Origin: Acanthochromis polyacanthus
Lineage: Eukaryota > Chordata > Actinopteri > Pomacentridae
Direction of reading: 5' to 3'
Length of the DNA: 64,000 bases
NCBI RefSeq assembly: GCF_021347895.1
Contig: NC_067121.1
Location: forward strand, 18,363,962-18,427,961
This document shows, piece by piece, positions 12,507 through 24,089 of the stretch. Position 1 is the stretch's first letter, and every line of letters starts with the position of its first letter. The translations under genes and the position numbers were made by a program. The notes beneath the pieces are model-generated. The model did no database searches and had not been told where the DNA came from. It saw nothing but the letters and a program-made list of their open reading frames with translations.

Positions 12507-12960
12507 ACGTCCAGAGTCAAGCTCTGCAGGAAGTGCCATCAGATGTGGAAGATACCAAATGAATAAAGATGATTGTAATGCTTACAAAACAATGCAAATG
12601 CCTTTTTATCAGAAATAAAAGATTTAAAATCAGATATTGTTTTTCTTTCTTTCGTTTTTAAACACCTCACAGCTCTGGATGGTGACCAAAACAAAAGGAC
12701 TCACTGTCTTCTGACATAATCCTGCAAAATCTTCAAAATCCTCATATTACGAAGAGTAACTTTGTGCAAAATAGGTTGATTTTGTACCTCAGTACAATAT
12801 TCTCTATATCCAAGAGTGATATGAAGTTGGTGTAATTTGAAACATAAAAATTTACGTGACATTACATTTCTCTTTAAACCTACAGGTGTATTTCATTGAT
12901 ATGATCAAGAGAGACAGCAGGGAATGAAGTAGCCACGTCATTAAACATACCAGAAGTCAG
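12507..12960. repeat. 3' flank of gene A, duplicated behind gene B
   Basis: 3' UTR and flank match 17766-18230 behind gene B closely, for example GGTGACCAAAACAAAAGGAC and GAGAGACAGCAGG. Similarity stops at TACCAGAAGT, where the RTE element begins. It marks the tandem duplication unit (about 11860-12960 against 17140-18230) and shows that the LINE copy arrived after the duplication. Confidence 0.75.
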
Positions 12961-14870
12961 CATTAGGATGTTCACAGATGTTCACCTCTGCCCTTAGTCT
13001 AACTTCAACTACTCTTTCCCATAGCTTCATCGTGTGGCTCATCAGCTTTATTCCTCTGTAGTTGCCACAACTCTGCACATCTCCCTTGTTCTTAAAGATG
13101 GGCACCAGCACACTTCTCCTCCATTCCTCGGGCATCTTTTCACTATCTAAGATCCTGTTGAACAACCCAGTCAGAAACTCTACTGCTACCTCTCCGAGAC
13201 ACTTCCATACCTCCACAGGTATATTATCAGGACCAAGTGCCTTTCCACTCTTTATCCTCTTCAATGCCCTCCTCACTCATCCTTACAAATCTTTGCTACT
13301 TCCTGGTCCATAACAGTCGCCTCTTCTACTCTTCGTTCACTCTCATTTTCCTCGTTTCTCAATTCTTCAAAGTACTCTTTCCATCTTCCCATCACACTAT
13401 TGGCACCTGTCAACACACTTCCATCCTTATCCTTTATCACCCTAACCTGCTGCACGTCCTTCCTGTCTCTGTCTCTCTGCCTTGCCAACCTGTACAGATC
13501 AGCCTCTCCCTCCTTACTGTCCAACCTAGAATACAAGTTATTATGTATGCCACCTCTACTTTCACCTTACGCTGCATCTCCCTGTACTCCTGTCTACTCT
13601 CTTCAGTCCTCTCAGTGTCCCACTTCTTCTTAGCTAACCTCTTTCTCTGGATCCACTCCTGCACCTCCTCATTCCACCACCAAGTCTCCTTATCTCCTTT
13701 CCTTCCAGATGACACACCAAGTACTCTCCGACCTGTCTCCCTGATCACATTTGCTGTAGTTGTCCAGTCATCTGGGAGCACCTCCTGACCATCCAAAGCC
13801 TGTCTCAACTCTTTCCTGAAATTCATACAACACTCTTCCTTTTTCAGCTTCCACCATTTGGTCCTCTGCTCTGCCTTTGCCCTCTTTATCTTCTTCACCA
13901 CGAGGGTCATCCTACACACCACCATCCTATGCTGTCTGGCTACACTCTCACCTACCACTACTTTGCAGTCACTGATCTCCTTCAGATTACATCGTCTACA
14001 CAAGATGTAGTCTACCTGTGTGCTCCTACCTCCACTCTTATAGGTCACCCTATGTTCCTGCCTCTTCTGGAAGAAAGTATTCACTACAGTCATTTCCATC
14101 CTTTTTGCAAAGTCAACCACCATCTGTCCTTCTGCGTTCCGCTCCTGGATACCAAACCTGCCCATGACCTCCTCATCATCTCTGTTTCCTGCACCAACAT
14201 GTTCATTGAAGTCTGCACCAATGACAACTCTCTCACTTCTAGGAATGCTCTGCATCACTTCATCAAGGTCCAACCAGAATCTCTGCTTCTCCTCCAGCTC
14301 ACATCCTACCTGTGGAGCATACCCAGTAACAACATTGAACATCACACCTTCGATTTCTAGCTTCAGGCTCATAACTCGATCTGACACTCTTTTTACCTTC
14401 AGGACATTCCTAACAAACTCCTCCTTCAAGATAACTCCTACTCCATTTCTCTTCCTATCTACACCATGATAGAATAACTTGAGCCCTGCTCCTAAACTTC
14501 TAGCTTTACTACCTTTCCACCTGGTCTCCTGGACACACAGTATGTCCACCTTCCTCCTCTGCATCATGTCAAACAGCTCTCTATCTTTTACTGTCATAGT
14601 TCCAACATTCAAAGTCCCTACTCTCAGTCCTAGACTCTTGGTGTTCCTCTTCTCTCTCTTACGAACACACCTTCCTCCCCTCCTTCTTCGACCAACAGTC
14701 GTCCATTTTCCACCGGCACCCTGTAGGTCGACAGCACCGATGGCGGTCGTTGTTAACCCGGGTATGGAAGTCATACATTTGATTCGCATGTTTGATTTGT
14801 CCAAAGTTTTACATTGGATGCCCTTCCTGACACAACCCTCTGTATTTATCCGGGCTTGGGACCGGCACAA
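12945..14870 (-). pseudogene. RTE endonuclease/reverse transcriptase, broken
   Basis: The main open frame, 14870-13437 (477 codons), is an AP-like endonuclease: LRVGTLNVGTMT (about residue 82), VQETRWKG (113), TGYAPQVG, GADFNEHVG, STQVDYILCRR and VARQHRMVV supply the catalytic Asn, Glu, Asp and His positions. The frame then shifts near 13437-13540 (EEATVMDQEVAKICKDE follows in another frame). It shifts again near 13276 into RT motifs ALKRIKSGKALGPDNIPVE, MPEEWRRSVLVPIFKNKGD and NYRGIKLMSHTMKLWERV. These are RTE/BovB-type sequences (the endonuclease family also domesticated in CFDP2). Frameshifts and loss of the RT palm make it non-functional. Confidence 0.88.
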
Positions 14871-14905
14871 TAAGACACTGGCTTGTGTCCCCTTGCGGCT
14901 ACATT
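12961..14905 (-). mobile_element. RTE-clade LINE, 5' half only
   Basis: Minus strand. The 5' leader at 14905-14870 leads into an endonuclease frame and then the start of the reverse transcriptase, which stops near 12945-12961 before the catalytic YADD region. So the element keeps its 5' end and lacks its 3' end, the reverse of usual LINE 5' truncation. The left edge sits exactly where gene A's flank stops matching gene B's flank. Confidence 0.8.
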
Positions 14906-15084
14906 AAAGACCTAACTTCATTTGTTAAATGGAAAAGAGTAGGACATCACAATGGCGTGCAAAAAACAGAATTCTTCCATTTTTGGATATTTCTCACACT
15001 TAAATGTTTCAGATCATCAAACTAATATTAATATTTATTGAATATTGTACAGATATAACCCACAAAACCCAAAATGCCATTCTA

Positions 15085-15550
15085 AAATGATGGTTTATTG
15101 AAGAATTATTGAAAACCTACATCAAACCTGGGAAAAAGTAAACGCCCCGCTAAACCTAATTACTGGTTGGTCCCTTGGCAGCAACAACTGCAGTAAAATG
15201 TTTGTTACAGCTTGTGATCAGTCTTTTACATTACCGTGGAGGAATTTTTTCCCCCTCCTCTCTGCAGAATAGTTTTATTTTGGCCACATTAGGTGGTTAT
15301 TGAGCATGAATTGTCCTTTTAAGGTCTTACCACAGCATCTCAGTTATATTCAAGTCCACACTTTGACTTGACAAATCCAGAGCCTTCATTTTGTTCTTTC
15401 TGAGCCTCTCAGAGGTGGACTTGCATGTGTGCTTTGGGTCATTGTCATGCTGCATAAACCATTTGTGTTGAGGTCATGAACTGATGGTGGATATTCTCCA
15501 GGAGGATTTTCTGATAGGGAGCAAAATTCATGGCTTCATCAGTTAGGACA
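15085..15550 (-). pseudogene. Tc1/mariner transposase remnant
   Basis: On the minus strand the degraded text follows the layout of a Tc1 transposase C-terminal half. It includes the 'Met-Thr-Gln-Ser-Thr' trait near 15440 (TTGGGTCATTGTCATGCTGC on plus, the usual position of the Gln-Asp-Asn region) and a CTTGACTTGACAAATCC stretch at the Pro-Asp-Leu region. Many stops occur. The family is different from the intact Tc1 copies. Confidence 0.45.
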
Positions 15551-15559
15551 GGTCTTGTG

Positions 15560-15800
15560 GAAGCTAAGTAAGTAAAGTTTATTTATATAGCACCTTTCAC
15601 GGATAAAAAACAAAAATCACAAAGTGCTTTACAGTAAAAGAAAAAGTAAGAAGACATAAAAATACAACAAATTAGCCCCCACGATACAGAGTCACATTGC
15701 TCATAAAATCACACACGTAAAGACACACACGTAAAAGCCTGCTTGTATAAAAAAGTTTTCAGCTGCTTTTTAAAGGAATCAGCTGAGTCTAGGCATCTTA
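15560..15800. repeat. Interspersed fish repeat with TTTATTTATATAGCACCTTT core
   Basis: 15566-15640 contains AAGTTTATTTATATAGCACC and CAAAGTGCTTTACAG, an interspersed sequence seen in many fish introns. I recognise the text but cannot assign a class. Confidence 0.4.
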
Positions 15801-15804
15801 AGGA

Positions 15805-15882
15805 GACCGGCAGATGTGTTGATTGTATCCTGCATTCTTTCTCTTTGCAGTGTAAACAGGTGACATATTCTGTCTGTTGACT
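15805..15882. repeat. Short block shared with 24913-24985
   Basis: GATGTGTTGATTGTATCCTG through CAGGTGACATATTCTGTCTG matches 24913-24985 with a few changes. Here it precedes gene B; there it lies downstream of gene C. It is a trace of an ancestral duplicated array. Confidence 0.6.
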
Positions 15883-15885
15883 GAC

Positions 15886-16685
15886 ATATTCAGGACTTAT
15901 AATACAGTCTTGAGTACTCTAAACAGAGAATTTTACCACCTTTAATACCTTGATGAGAAGTCCAATGCAGCTGCATAGTACTGAAGTTGTCAGTCTTGCC
16001 AAATATTACTTTTCTTACATTGTTTTCATTGGTAAAAAAGTGAGCATCAACTGATACACAACATTACGACCACTGACAGGTGAAGTGAATAACATCAATC
16101 ATCTTGTTATAATGCAACGTTCTGCTGGGAAACCTTGAGTTCTGACATTCATGTGGATGTTTGACATGGACCACTCACCTAAACATTGCAGTTTAAGCAA
16201 CCCCCCTCCTCACATGTAAACAGCAGTGTGGAGAAGCAGAGCTACCCCATGAAGCTCACTGAGAGGATGCCAAGAGTGTGCAAAGCAGTAATCAAAGTAA
16301 ATGGCGACTATTTTGAAAAATGTCAAATATAAAAATATGTTTTGACTTATTTCACACTTTTCGGTTTACTACCACATATGTGATCATTCATAGTTTTGAT
16401 GCCTTCAGGGAGAATCTACAATGTAAATAGTCATGAAAATATCTATCTACCTATCTATAGATCTAGTCTGAATTAATTTGAAATGAAGAAAACTTCTGTA
16501 TTTATATTAAGGTGCAAGAAAAGACAAATCAATTGCACTCAATTCCTGTGTAATGTTTATAATATAGACCTATTATTTTAATGTAACACAGCAGGTTTCA
16601 CATCCTCCTATCCATCTGACAAACTGTAGTCCTCCACCTGTCTAGCAGAGGTCCTCAGAGAGTCTCACCTGTCATAGTTCTGCCG
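15886..16685. repeat. Duplicated block upstream of gene B (partner at 50446-51175)
   Basis: About 0.75 kb of clearly homologous sequence. Shared landmarks are AATACAGTCTTGAGTACTCT, CACAACATTACGACCACTGA, GTTCTGCTGGGAAACCTTGA and CAGCAGGTTTCACATCCTCC. Small indels include a TATC microsatellite difference. No coding frame is seen in either copy. Confidence 0.85.
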
Positions 16686-17222
16686 AGTTTCTTGGCAGAG
16701 TCATTACAAAAAAAAAAGTCTTCTAATTGCCTCCTGTAAAAATGCATTGGATTCCACTGCCTGTTTCTGCTGTCACTCTACCAATATCTGTGGACTTTGA
16801 CAGGCCGTCTGCTTCACCTGCCTGCTCCAGTCCTCCATGATGCTGCTGGATTCCTCCTTCCATACACACCGCCTCACAGATTCCTTCCTGTCCCTCCCAG
16901 TCCCCATCTGCCAGTTCAGGTTTGTCCGGGCCTGGAGTTCATCAGTGCATTTTCTATCATTTAGTTCTTCTGCTCTCTTTTGCGTTTTTCCTTCCAATGA
17001 TGTCTCCTGTTCTCCTGTAAATTTTCACCTCCACGTCCTAGTTCAATGTAGTTAATGTTTGTTGCTTGCCTCCTGTGAGTTTTTGTTGTTGTTTTTTTGT
17101 TACTTGAGAGAGGGGGCAGCAAACAGCTTTCACTTCTACAAAACACAGCAGCAAGACATGTATTGTGATAAAATCATACAACTTCTCTCTAACCTCTTGA
17201 TAAAGTGTCAGCTCATTCTTCT
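16686..17222. other. Upstream region of peptide gene B
   Basis: No supported gene. From about 17140 the sequence matches the upstream flank of gene A (ATGTATTGTGATAAAATC, TCTTGATAAAGTGTCAGC). Confidence 0.5.
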
Positions 17223-17223
17223 T

Positions 17224-17304
17224 ACTTCCTCATTCACATGAAGCGGTTGGTTGTCAGTGACTATATAAAGACCTGAAGCTTTCACGCTCTTCAGTCGATC
17301 AGCC
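17224..17304 (+). promoter_or_regulatory. Promoter of peptide gene B
   Basis: ACTTCCTC at 17224-17231, AAGCGGTTGGTT, TATA box TATATAAA at 17262-17269, and the CTCTTCAGTC start-like motif before ATG 17305. Spacing is identical in form to gene A. Confidence 0.7.
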
Positions 17305-17765
17305 ATGGACAAAGGTTTGCTGCTGGTCCTGTTGTGTCTGCAGGTCGTCCTGCTCACCACAGCCTTCACTTCTGCTGATGCAGCCGCTCTGCTGAGAGAT
17401 GATCAGCATCAACTCCAGGCTGTTTATCTGATGAGACGTCTGCAGGTAACTTTAAGTGTGTTGTTTTGTCATGTTGAGTAGAGGAACGTTTTGTCTGTGT
17501 ATTAATTTTTCATTTATATTGATTATCTTTTAGCAAGTGAAACAAATAGGAGAAATGGAGAAGAGACTTCGACTCTGCGCGAGGAAACGAGGAGGATGTG
17601 GTTGGCCATCAGTAAGCTTAATTTACTTGCAGTTTGTTCATTGTTTAGACAGTACAACAACATCAACAAAACAATCAGTGTAAATTTTGACATGGATGGC
17701 ATTTGACTGATTATCTCTCCCCTACTTTTTATCTTCTTTATCTTTCATTTCAGAGCAACGTTTGA
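17305..17765 (+). CDS. Small secreted peptide precursor B (C-X6-C family), three exons
   Basis: Exons 17305-17445, 17534-17611 and 17754-17765 (76 aa) have phase 0 introns as in gene A. The signal and pro-region are nearly identical to A over 47 residues. Exon 2 then diverges to EMEKRLRLCARKRGGCGWPS, with Cys62 and Cys69 keeping the six-residue loop. The dibasic site is weaker here (KRLR, 57-60) because the RXRR of A and C is not preserved. Exon 3, after a clean TTTCAG acceptor, adds only SNV before TGA. The predicted processed peptide is about 16 residues, basic and without acidic residues. A poly-A signal lies at 17895. Family not recognised. Conserved splice sites and an open frame argue for a live gene. 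Confidence 0.75.
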
Positions 17766-18239
17766 CCAGTACATGCTCTCTGAATATAGACGTCTAGAGT
17801 CAAGCTCTGCAGGAAGTGCCATCAGATGTAGAAGATAGCAAATGAATGAAGATAATTGTAATGCTTATTAAAAATGCAAATGCTTTTAATTAGAAATAAA
17901 AGATTTCAAATTAGATATTGTGTTTTTTCTTTATTTTTTTCTTGCTTGCTACACAGTTCTGGATGGTAACTAAAACAAAAAGGACTCGCTGTCTTCTGAC
18001 TGAATCCTGCAAAATCTTTCATATTACAAAGAGTAACTTTGTGCAAAATACGTTGATTTTGTACCTCAGTTCAATATTCTCTATAACCAAGAATGATATG
18101 AAGTTGGCGTAATTTGAAAAATTTATGTAACGTTACATTTCTCTTTAAACCTGCATTCGTGTTTTCATTGATATGATTAAGAGAGACAGCAGGAAATGGA
18201 GCAGCCACACGAGTTAATACCAGAAGTAAGTATGTAATA

Positions 18240-18973
18240 ATGAAGTGGTTCTGTGGTTAAACAAACTGTGTCACCAAAAAGCTATTTTAAATTCATTGAT
18301 CAAGTGAAACAAGTATTTATTCCTCTTCCTACAAGCAGGAATTGTGGCTCCCACTGATTAATTATGTGGCTAAGAGGAACACATGTCAGCCCATTCTACT
18401 TTGGAAACTAATAATCTGAACTGGGTTCTTGTACATGTGTGAAATAAACCTGACCAAAGAATCACACTCAGCATCTTCAGCTTCACCACCACTGCAACAA
18501 CCAGAGAGTCATCCGAAGATGTCAGAGACAAGACTGTAGAGCTAAAAGACCGATGGCAAGCAACATGGTGAGAGGGTGAGAAAGGTCAAGGATAATCCCT
18601 GAACTACACACACCACAAAAACCCTGTCAATGCCCAATATAAGACTACAGCCATGGCAAGGTTAGCTTAGCTTAGCTTATCGTAAAGACTTCAGACAGAT
18701 AACCTGCTGTATTTGAGCCTGCAGCCCACCAGAACCTCAGAAACTCCTACAGGGCTGCAGCACATTCCACCTGGAGGTAACTGGACATGTAGACAGATAT
18801 GTACTGGGATGTTCTCTTTCCCACTAAATACCTGAAATTAGGTCTTTAATACTAAATTTGAAATTATTTTTGAAAGCTATACTGAGGTACAAAACCAAAT
18901 GTTAAAATGTTACATTTAAGATCAAAGGGACATATGAATCTGAACGGATAATCTTTCATAAATGCAGACAGAA
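18240..18973. other. Degraded transposon-like text, no gene
   Basis: 18330-18660 resembles a worn Tc1/mariner fragment, with a GTATTTATTCCTCTTCCTAC-type HTH-side region and GAGAAAGGTCAAGGATAATC. No open frame or terminal repeats support a firm call. Confidence 0.3.
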
Positions 18974-19390
18974 GTTTGTTGCATAAGCGTTTCTAGCCCA
19001 TTTTTGGGGGTGCTCAAGCACCCTTAAATTCAATCCCAGCACCCCTAAAATTTGAAAGATTTTTTTAAATTTATTTGTATTGCATGTCCTTTTTTTTTTT
19101 TTTTTTAACAAACCAGAAAAGTGTAAAAATCACACGGTACTTGGTTGATACGTAATGCTTTAGCAACAAAAATACAGCATCCCCTCCCCCCATCTTGCCC
19201 CAAAGATGGTTTGATCTCGCCCAACTTTTCCAACTTGGCTCCAGTGTTGCCAAGTCCGCTTATTATAAGCGACTTTGGGCTTTTTTTTGTAAAGTCGCTT
19301 GCAAATCTCATCAGTCGCGGGTTGTGGGTTTTTGGGCTTGTTTTCTAAAGTGTAGTCGCTTATTTGGGCTTGCTTTGCTGCCTGCATAAA

Positions 19391-19470
19391 CTAGGTTGAC
19401 CATATTCTGTTTCTCTGAAAAGAGGACACACTTCCAGCTCCCACGCGAAAAATATTCAGTCCCCCCCCCG

Positions 19471-19549
<79 letters not shown>

Positions 19550-20490
19550 TTTTAGGGGTTTTCCATGGGTCAGGGGGCTTTCTGTGCTTCAAACTCAGTT
19601 AAACAGATATTCTGAATTCCCCAGAAAAGAACACTTTACCTGGATATACAGAAAAATAGCCTAAAACAGTTGCTTTATTAATAATATATTTATTAATTTA
19701 AAGCAATTCTCCTAAACAATATAATCAGTCACATACAAATATGGCATGTTCTAGTCTTTAATAGTTATTGACTCAAGTTCTGTAGGAACACATGTATTCA
19801 GATGTTTAACAAAATAAGAAATAATCATCTCTCTTAAGTCTGACACTTACACCTTAGTTAGGAAAAGTGAGGTAGAGTACCATTCTTCAAAATAACCTCC
19901 CAATTATCAATTATGTAAAAATAGAAATAATGCCTCAAAATATTAAACAAAAAGAAAAAAGAGAGGTAGCCTATTCTTCAATGTTCAGTTAGTCCATTCT
20001 TCAAAAATAATGTGTCTAATGGCAAATGAAAAAAATATAGAAATAATGCCTCAAGTCAACAGTCCTTTTTTTCCTTCTTTTTCCTTCTCTTATTAGCTAC
20101 AGAGACATAAGTCCCAGCTTTGCAGACTGTACATTCTGCCTCCCATTTGACACGACCCGGACGAAAACAGGGGTATTTTTTTTCGCATTTCATCAGTGAA
20201 ATGACATTTGCGTTTCGGCATTTTCTTTCGGGTCGAGTGTTCTCTCGCAGTGTGCCTACCTGCCTGTCAGCCTGCGAGGAGTGAGTGAGTGAGTGTGGAG
20301 CGTTCCGGTGTTCGGCTCAAACTCCGCCTCTCAGAGCGTGTTTCCACGTGAATGATAAATACACTGGTCTGTGACGCGCTCAAGCTAGGCAAGATCAAAA
20401 ACCCGGACATTTGAAGGACTTTATAAACGTCGGCCAGCCTCTCAAAAGAGGACATGTCCGGGCAAAAGAGGACGTATGGTCACCCTACTG
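19391..20490. mobile_element. Third-level element with GGGTGACCATA-type ends
   Basis: The left end TAGGTTGACCATATTCTG, with CTCTGAAAAGAGGAC, matches the inverse right end CAGTAGGGTGACCATACGTC, with CTCTTTTGCCCGGAC. This is a hAT-type terminus known from many vertebrates. No clear target duplication could be read. It contains a CA microsatellite. Confidence 0.6.
19474..19548. repeat. (CA)n microsatellite
   Basis: About 36 CA units following a short C run; variable in length by nature. Confidence 0.97.
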
Positions 20491-20647
20491 TTTGTAGGAG
20501 CGATGTAGAGAAGACCCGACGCCAGGTACAGCGAATAGACCTCAGACCTCCGTGTCTGTGTCTCTGTGTGCCCACCTGCCCGGTCCTGTCGCGGGTTGCC
20601 TGGTGACAGACACTGCTACAGACGCTGCTGCAGCCGTGCGTTTAAAA

Positions 20648-20791
20648 ATGCCTCCAGCCAAAACTCCACCACGTCCAAAGAAGCAAAAACACTTGCAAAA
20701 GTACAGACGTGATTGGGAAGACTCGAACTCCTGGCTTGACAGCGTTAGTGGCAATAGGTACAAGGCAAACTGTGTTTTCTGTTGCTCATAG
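20648..20791 (+). pseudogene. BED/TTF-like N-terminal exon of the nested hAT
   Basis: 47 codons from MPPAKTPPRPKKQKHLQKY, then WEDSNSWLDSV and NRYKANCVFCCS. The Lys/Arg/Pro-rich start and the CXXC half-finger are typical of the first exon of hAT transposases with BED or TTF-type zinc fingers. The frame stops before the His half of the finger, so it is broken or continues in a lost exon. Confidence 0.55.
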
Positions 20792-22417
20792 ACAAGCTGA
20801 AGTAAGGCAGCAACAGGAGACCAACATGTAAGAAACACGTGAACAGAGAGGACCCAACCAGCAGGTCACAGTTTATCATCCCTAATCATCCCCTGAAGTC
20901 CATATGGTAAGGGACACCATGATGTGATCAGCTAGATTTCCTACAGTATCTGGTTGTGAATTTACCAGAGGATGCTTATAATCATGCTGATGTGGTCATA
21001 TACTCTACAATATTTTAGTGACTCAATAAATGCCTAAGTAGTTTATATATGTTTTAATGCTTTTAAGTTTTTACTAGACATTTATTGAATTGCCTATATG
21101 TAATCAATAAATGGACTTTGCCCATCTCAAGAAATACTCACTCAGAACTCTGATATGTTAAGAGTACTAAAGAAATAAATATATGCATACACACATAAAT
21201 GGGTTGATACATTAATTGTGTTAAGATAAGATTTGTATTTAGAAATAAATGTTTTTTTTTAGAATTTATTTGTACAGTAATCTGCATTGAAATGCTTTTT
21301 TAAAAATACAATCTACCACTCCTTGGGTGGTTGTGGCCCTGAGAAGCCGTGGTGGGCGTCCTTTATTGTCATTTCTGAAAGGTAGCAGTCCTAGATTTTG
21401 CAAATGTGAGATACAGGCTCACCATGCAGTTTTAGCATTTAATACAACATGGTGGCATGGAAAAGCACAAAAAACCCCTCTGAAACCTTCTCATCCATGA
21501 GGCTTACAGACGCTGGTTCCACCACTTCAAAACAAAACCACACAAGACAAACAAATGAGCTAAAGATCGCCACGTACACAGCCTGTCACACACATCCATC
21601 AGTGCTGTGGATCATCTTAGCGAATTAATTGGATCTACCTCGACTGACAAAGAAGTCATAATACACTTTTATTTTAATCAGAGCTTTAGAATCTAAGTTT
21701 CTTTTCATCAGAGTTTAAAAATTTAAGTTATTAAAAGGTTATATTGACAATTTACTGTCAATTTAGTGCATCCAAAAACAAATACATATTTTTACTGTTA
21801 TCAAGAGGCGTCTCATTGACATGATGTGGCAGTTCAGCTGTTGGGCTTGTTTTGGGCTTGTTTCCATAGAGCTGGCTGCTTGTTTCTATCACGAGATCTG
21901 GCAACACGGCTTGGCTCTGAGCCTCTACCTGCAGAGCTAAATGCTGCCTCCCAGAGAAGTAAATGTGCAGTAGTGGTGTAAGTACCTGGTTTAAACCAGG
22001 ATATGTGGCCCAATTCTTAACTTCTACCACTCAATACTAACACATTATTGTCATTACAAGTCCTCATTTTTGCTGCATTTAATCATAGGCTACTGTTTAC
22101 GTTGTTAGGTAGGAGTTAGCTGACGGTTTTTTTAGCTAGCAAACGTTACAGGTGGTCAGTGTCTGTTTGAACTGGACTGAGAGAAGCTAGCTGTTGTGTC
22201 AAGTGCATGTGTTCATATTAAAGCCAAGGAACTACTGACTAGCTAACTGATTGTAGCTCCTATTGTGTGTGTGTAGACAGACAGACAGACAGTCTCATCA
22301 TGGACATAAGATTGATTTTTCGAAAAAAAAGAGCCAGGTTCTGGTAAGAGTGTAAGATCAAATGGTTTATCTATCAAGAGTAATGTAGTAAGTTGGATCA
22401 ATGTATCAATGTTTATA

Positions 22418-23740
22418 GGGGAGAGTGGGGTAATTTGTGCCAAGGGGCAAGTAGTTCCACCCCTGTTATCTAGAAAACCACAGAAGAAGTTGGCCATGTG
22501 ACCACCTATTTTTGAAGAGGCATCCATTTCACTCATCCTGCAAAGAAGGGAGACACATGGCTTGAGAGGTAAGCACATTTAAATTCAAAAAAACAATTTT
22601 ATGCCCTCCAAAGTAAAATTTCTATGATCAAGGTTTTTTGATCGTTGTGTTTGAACTATTATTGACAACTTTGAAAACAGTTCACACATGTTTTAGTGCT
22701 TTAGTAAGCTACACCATGAGTCTATACAGTTAGCATGATGCTAGCTCAAAACAGCTGGGGGATGCATTTTTTTCAAAATGGTGGGCTTGGGGTGATTTGT
22801 GCCAAAGGGCCTGGCTTAAGTTGTGCCAGTGGCACAACTTACCCCAACTTACGATTATTTACTATATATTACTTTATTGTATTTTACTGTTATTGTGCAT
22901 TGTATTCCTACATTTGATCACTAACACTATGTGACATTCTTAATTTTAGACCAAAATCCATCATGCCACGCAAATACAAACGGAAGACAGACAGGATTTC
23001 AACTCCTCTTGAGGAGGTAGAAAGAGCAGTGAAAGAGGTTCAACAGGGGAAGAGATTCAGATGCAGATGATGTTCAGATGATTAGGTGCTCATTTTGGAT
23101 TTTTTATTTTGTTCTGAGTATGTGTTCATGTGGCGCTCGGCCTTGTTTAAGCAAATTGGCCTTTAATGTCATAAACTATATTTAAGTAAACCACCCACAC
23201 CACAAAACTTGGTGGTGCAGCCAGAAGAGAGCAGAAGTTCATATTTCCCTGCAGCATTGATAAGTAGGATGTTAAGTTGTAGGCCTAGTAGGCTGGATCT
23301 GTAAAGAGTAAGAGTCAATTAGGTGTTCATATGACTGTATAGGCCTTGTTATCGAAAAGTGGCCTTTGATGTTGTTAAAACTTTAAATAAACCTCAATTA
23401 AGTAATTTTGTATTGAATTTGTCTTGCTTTTATATAGCATTATCATTTGTGAGATTAAAATGATCTGTTTTATTTCAATTATCAATGGCACAATTTGCCC
23501 CAGTGTATTCACTCTAATGGCACAACTTACCCCTCACCAGGGGCAAGTTGTGCCACAAAACCACTTTTTTTTCTAAAGCTATATTTCTCAAACAGTTTAT
23601 TTAAGATCTAAAGTGATTGTTCCCAGGGATGCACAACATCCTAAATTATATGTACATATTTTAGTTTCAGGCATTACTGTAATCCTCTTCCTTTAAAGGC
23701 ACTTTAGGTAAAAATTGGCACTACTTACCCTGCTCTCCCC
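22418..23740 (+). mobile_element. pogo/Tigger-type Tc1-mariner element, non-autonomous
   Basis: TA duplications at 22416-22417 and 23741-23742 bound 1,323 bp with ends GGGGAGAGTGGGGTAA and (inverse) GGGGAGAGCAGGGTAA. Sub-terminal repeats of GGCACAACTTACCCC occur on both sides (about 22800-22850 and 23485-23555). It carries only a 35-codon psq-like frame. Confidence 0.8.
22963..23070 (+). pseudogene. psq-type HTH start of a pogo transposase
   Basis: 35 codons: MPRKYKRKTDR at the start, then EEVERAVKEVQQGKRFR, then a stop. The Lys/Arg-rich opening and first helix match the Pipsqueak-type DNA-binding start of pogo/Tigger and jerky-like proteins. The rest of the domain and the whole DDE domain are absent, so it is a truncated transposase, or at most a micro-protein. 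An acceptor-like TTTTAG lies about 15 bp upstream. Confidence 0.6.
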
Positions 23741-24045
23741 TATCTCTTATTAGATATAAAATGCATTGTTTGGTTATTTTCCTTTAGGTTGACAGTACAA
23801 AGAGAGAGAGAGGACATTATTTATTTGCATTCTTATTGGTATTTTTTCATATTTATGTAATTTTTCATCTAGTTGAATACAATCTTTTTGTGTATGATTG
23901 TCAGTCCAAACAGGGAGAGATGAAAAAGGGGAAGGAGAGGAGAGAGTGCAAGGTCAGGAAGAATCAGGTAAGAAAACAAACAGAATAGTGGCACGCAAAG
24001 CAGCACCTGTTAAGATGACAAAGAAAAACATCCATTCATGATATA

Positions 24046-24046
24046 G

Positions 24047-24086
<40 letters not shown>
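24046..24086. repeat. (TA)n microsatellite
   Basis: About 20 TA units inside the outer hAT. Confidence 0.95.

Positions 24087-24089
<3 letters not shown>

Larger units (their letters stand above)
19242..21909. mobile_element. Nested hAT element inside the outer hAT
   Basis: 8-bp duplications CTTGGCTC at 19234-19241 and 21910-21917 flank ends CAGTGTTGCCAAGTC and (inverse) CCGTGTTGCCAGATC. Both ends carry reiterated GGGCTTG/TTTTGGGCTT sub-terminal motifs. 2.67 kb. It contains a further insertion at 19391-20490 and a BED-like N-terminal frame at 20648. Confidence 0.82.

Noticed and set aside
13062..14907. Plus-strand open frames of up to 183 codons
   Set aside because: Shadows of the RTE endonuclease/RT frame on the minus strand; Ser/Leu/Thr-rich and without family resemblance.
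19396..19602. Open frame over the CA microsatellite
   Set aside because: Thr-His/Cys-Val repeats from (CA)n only.
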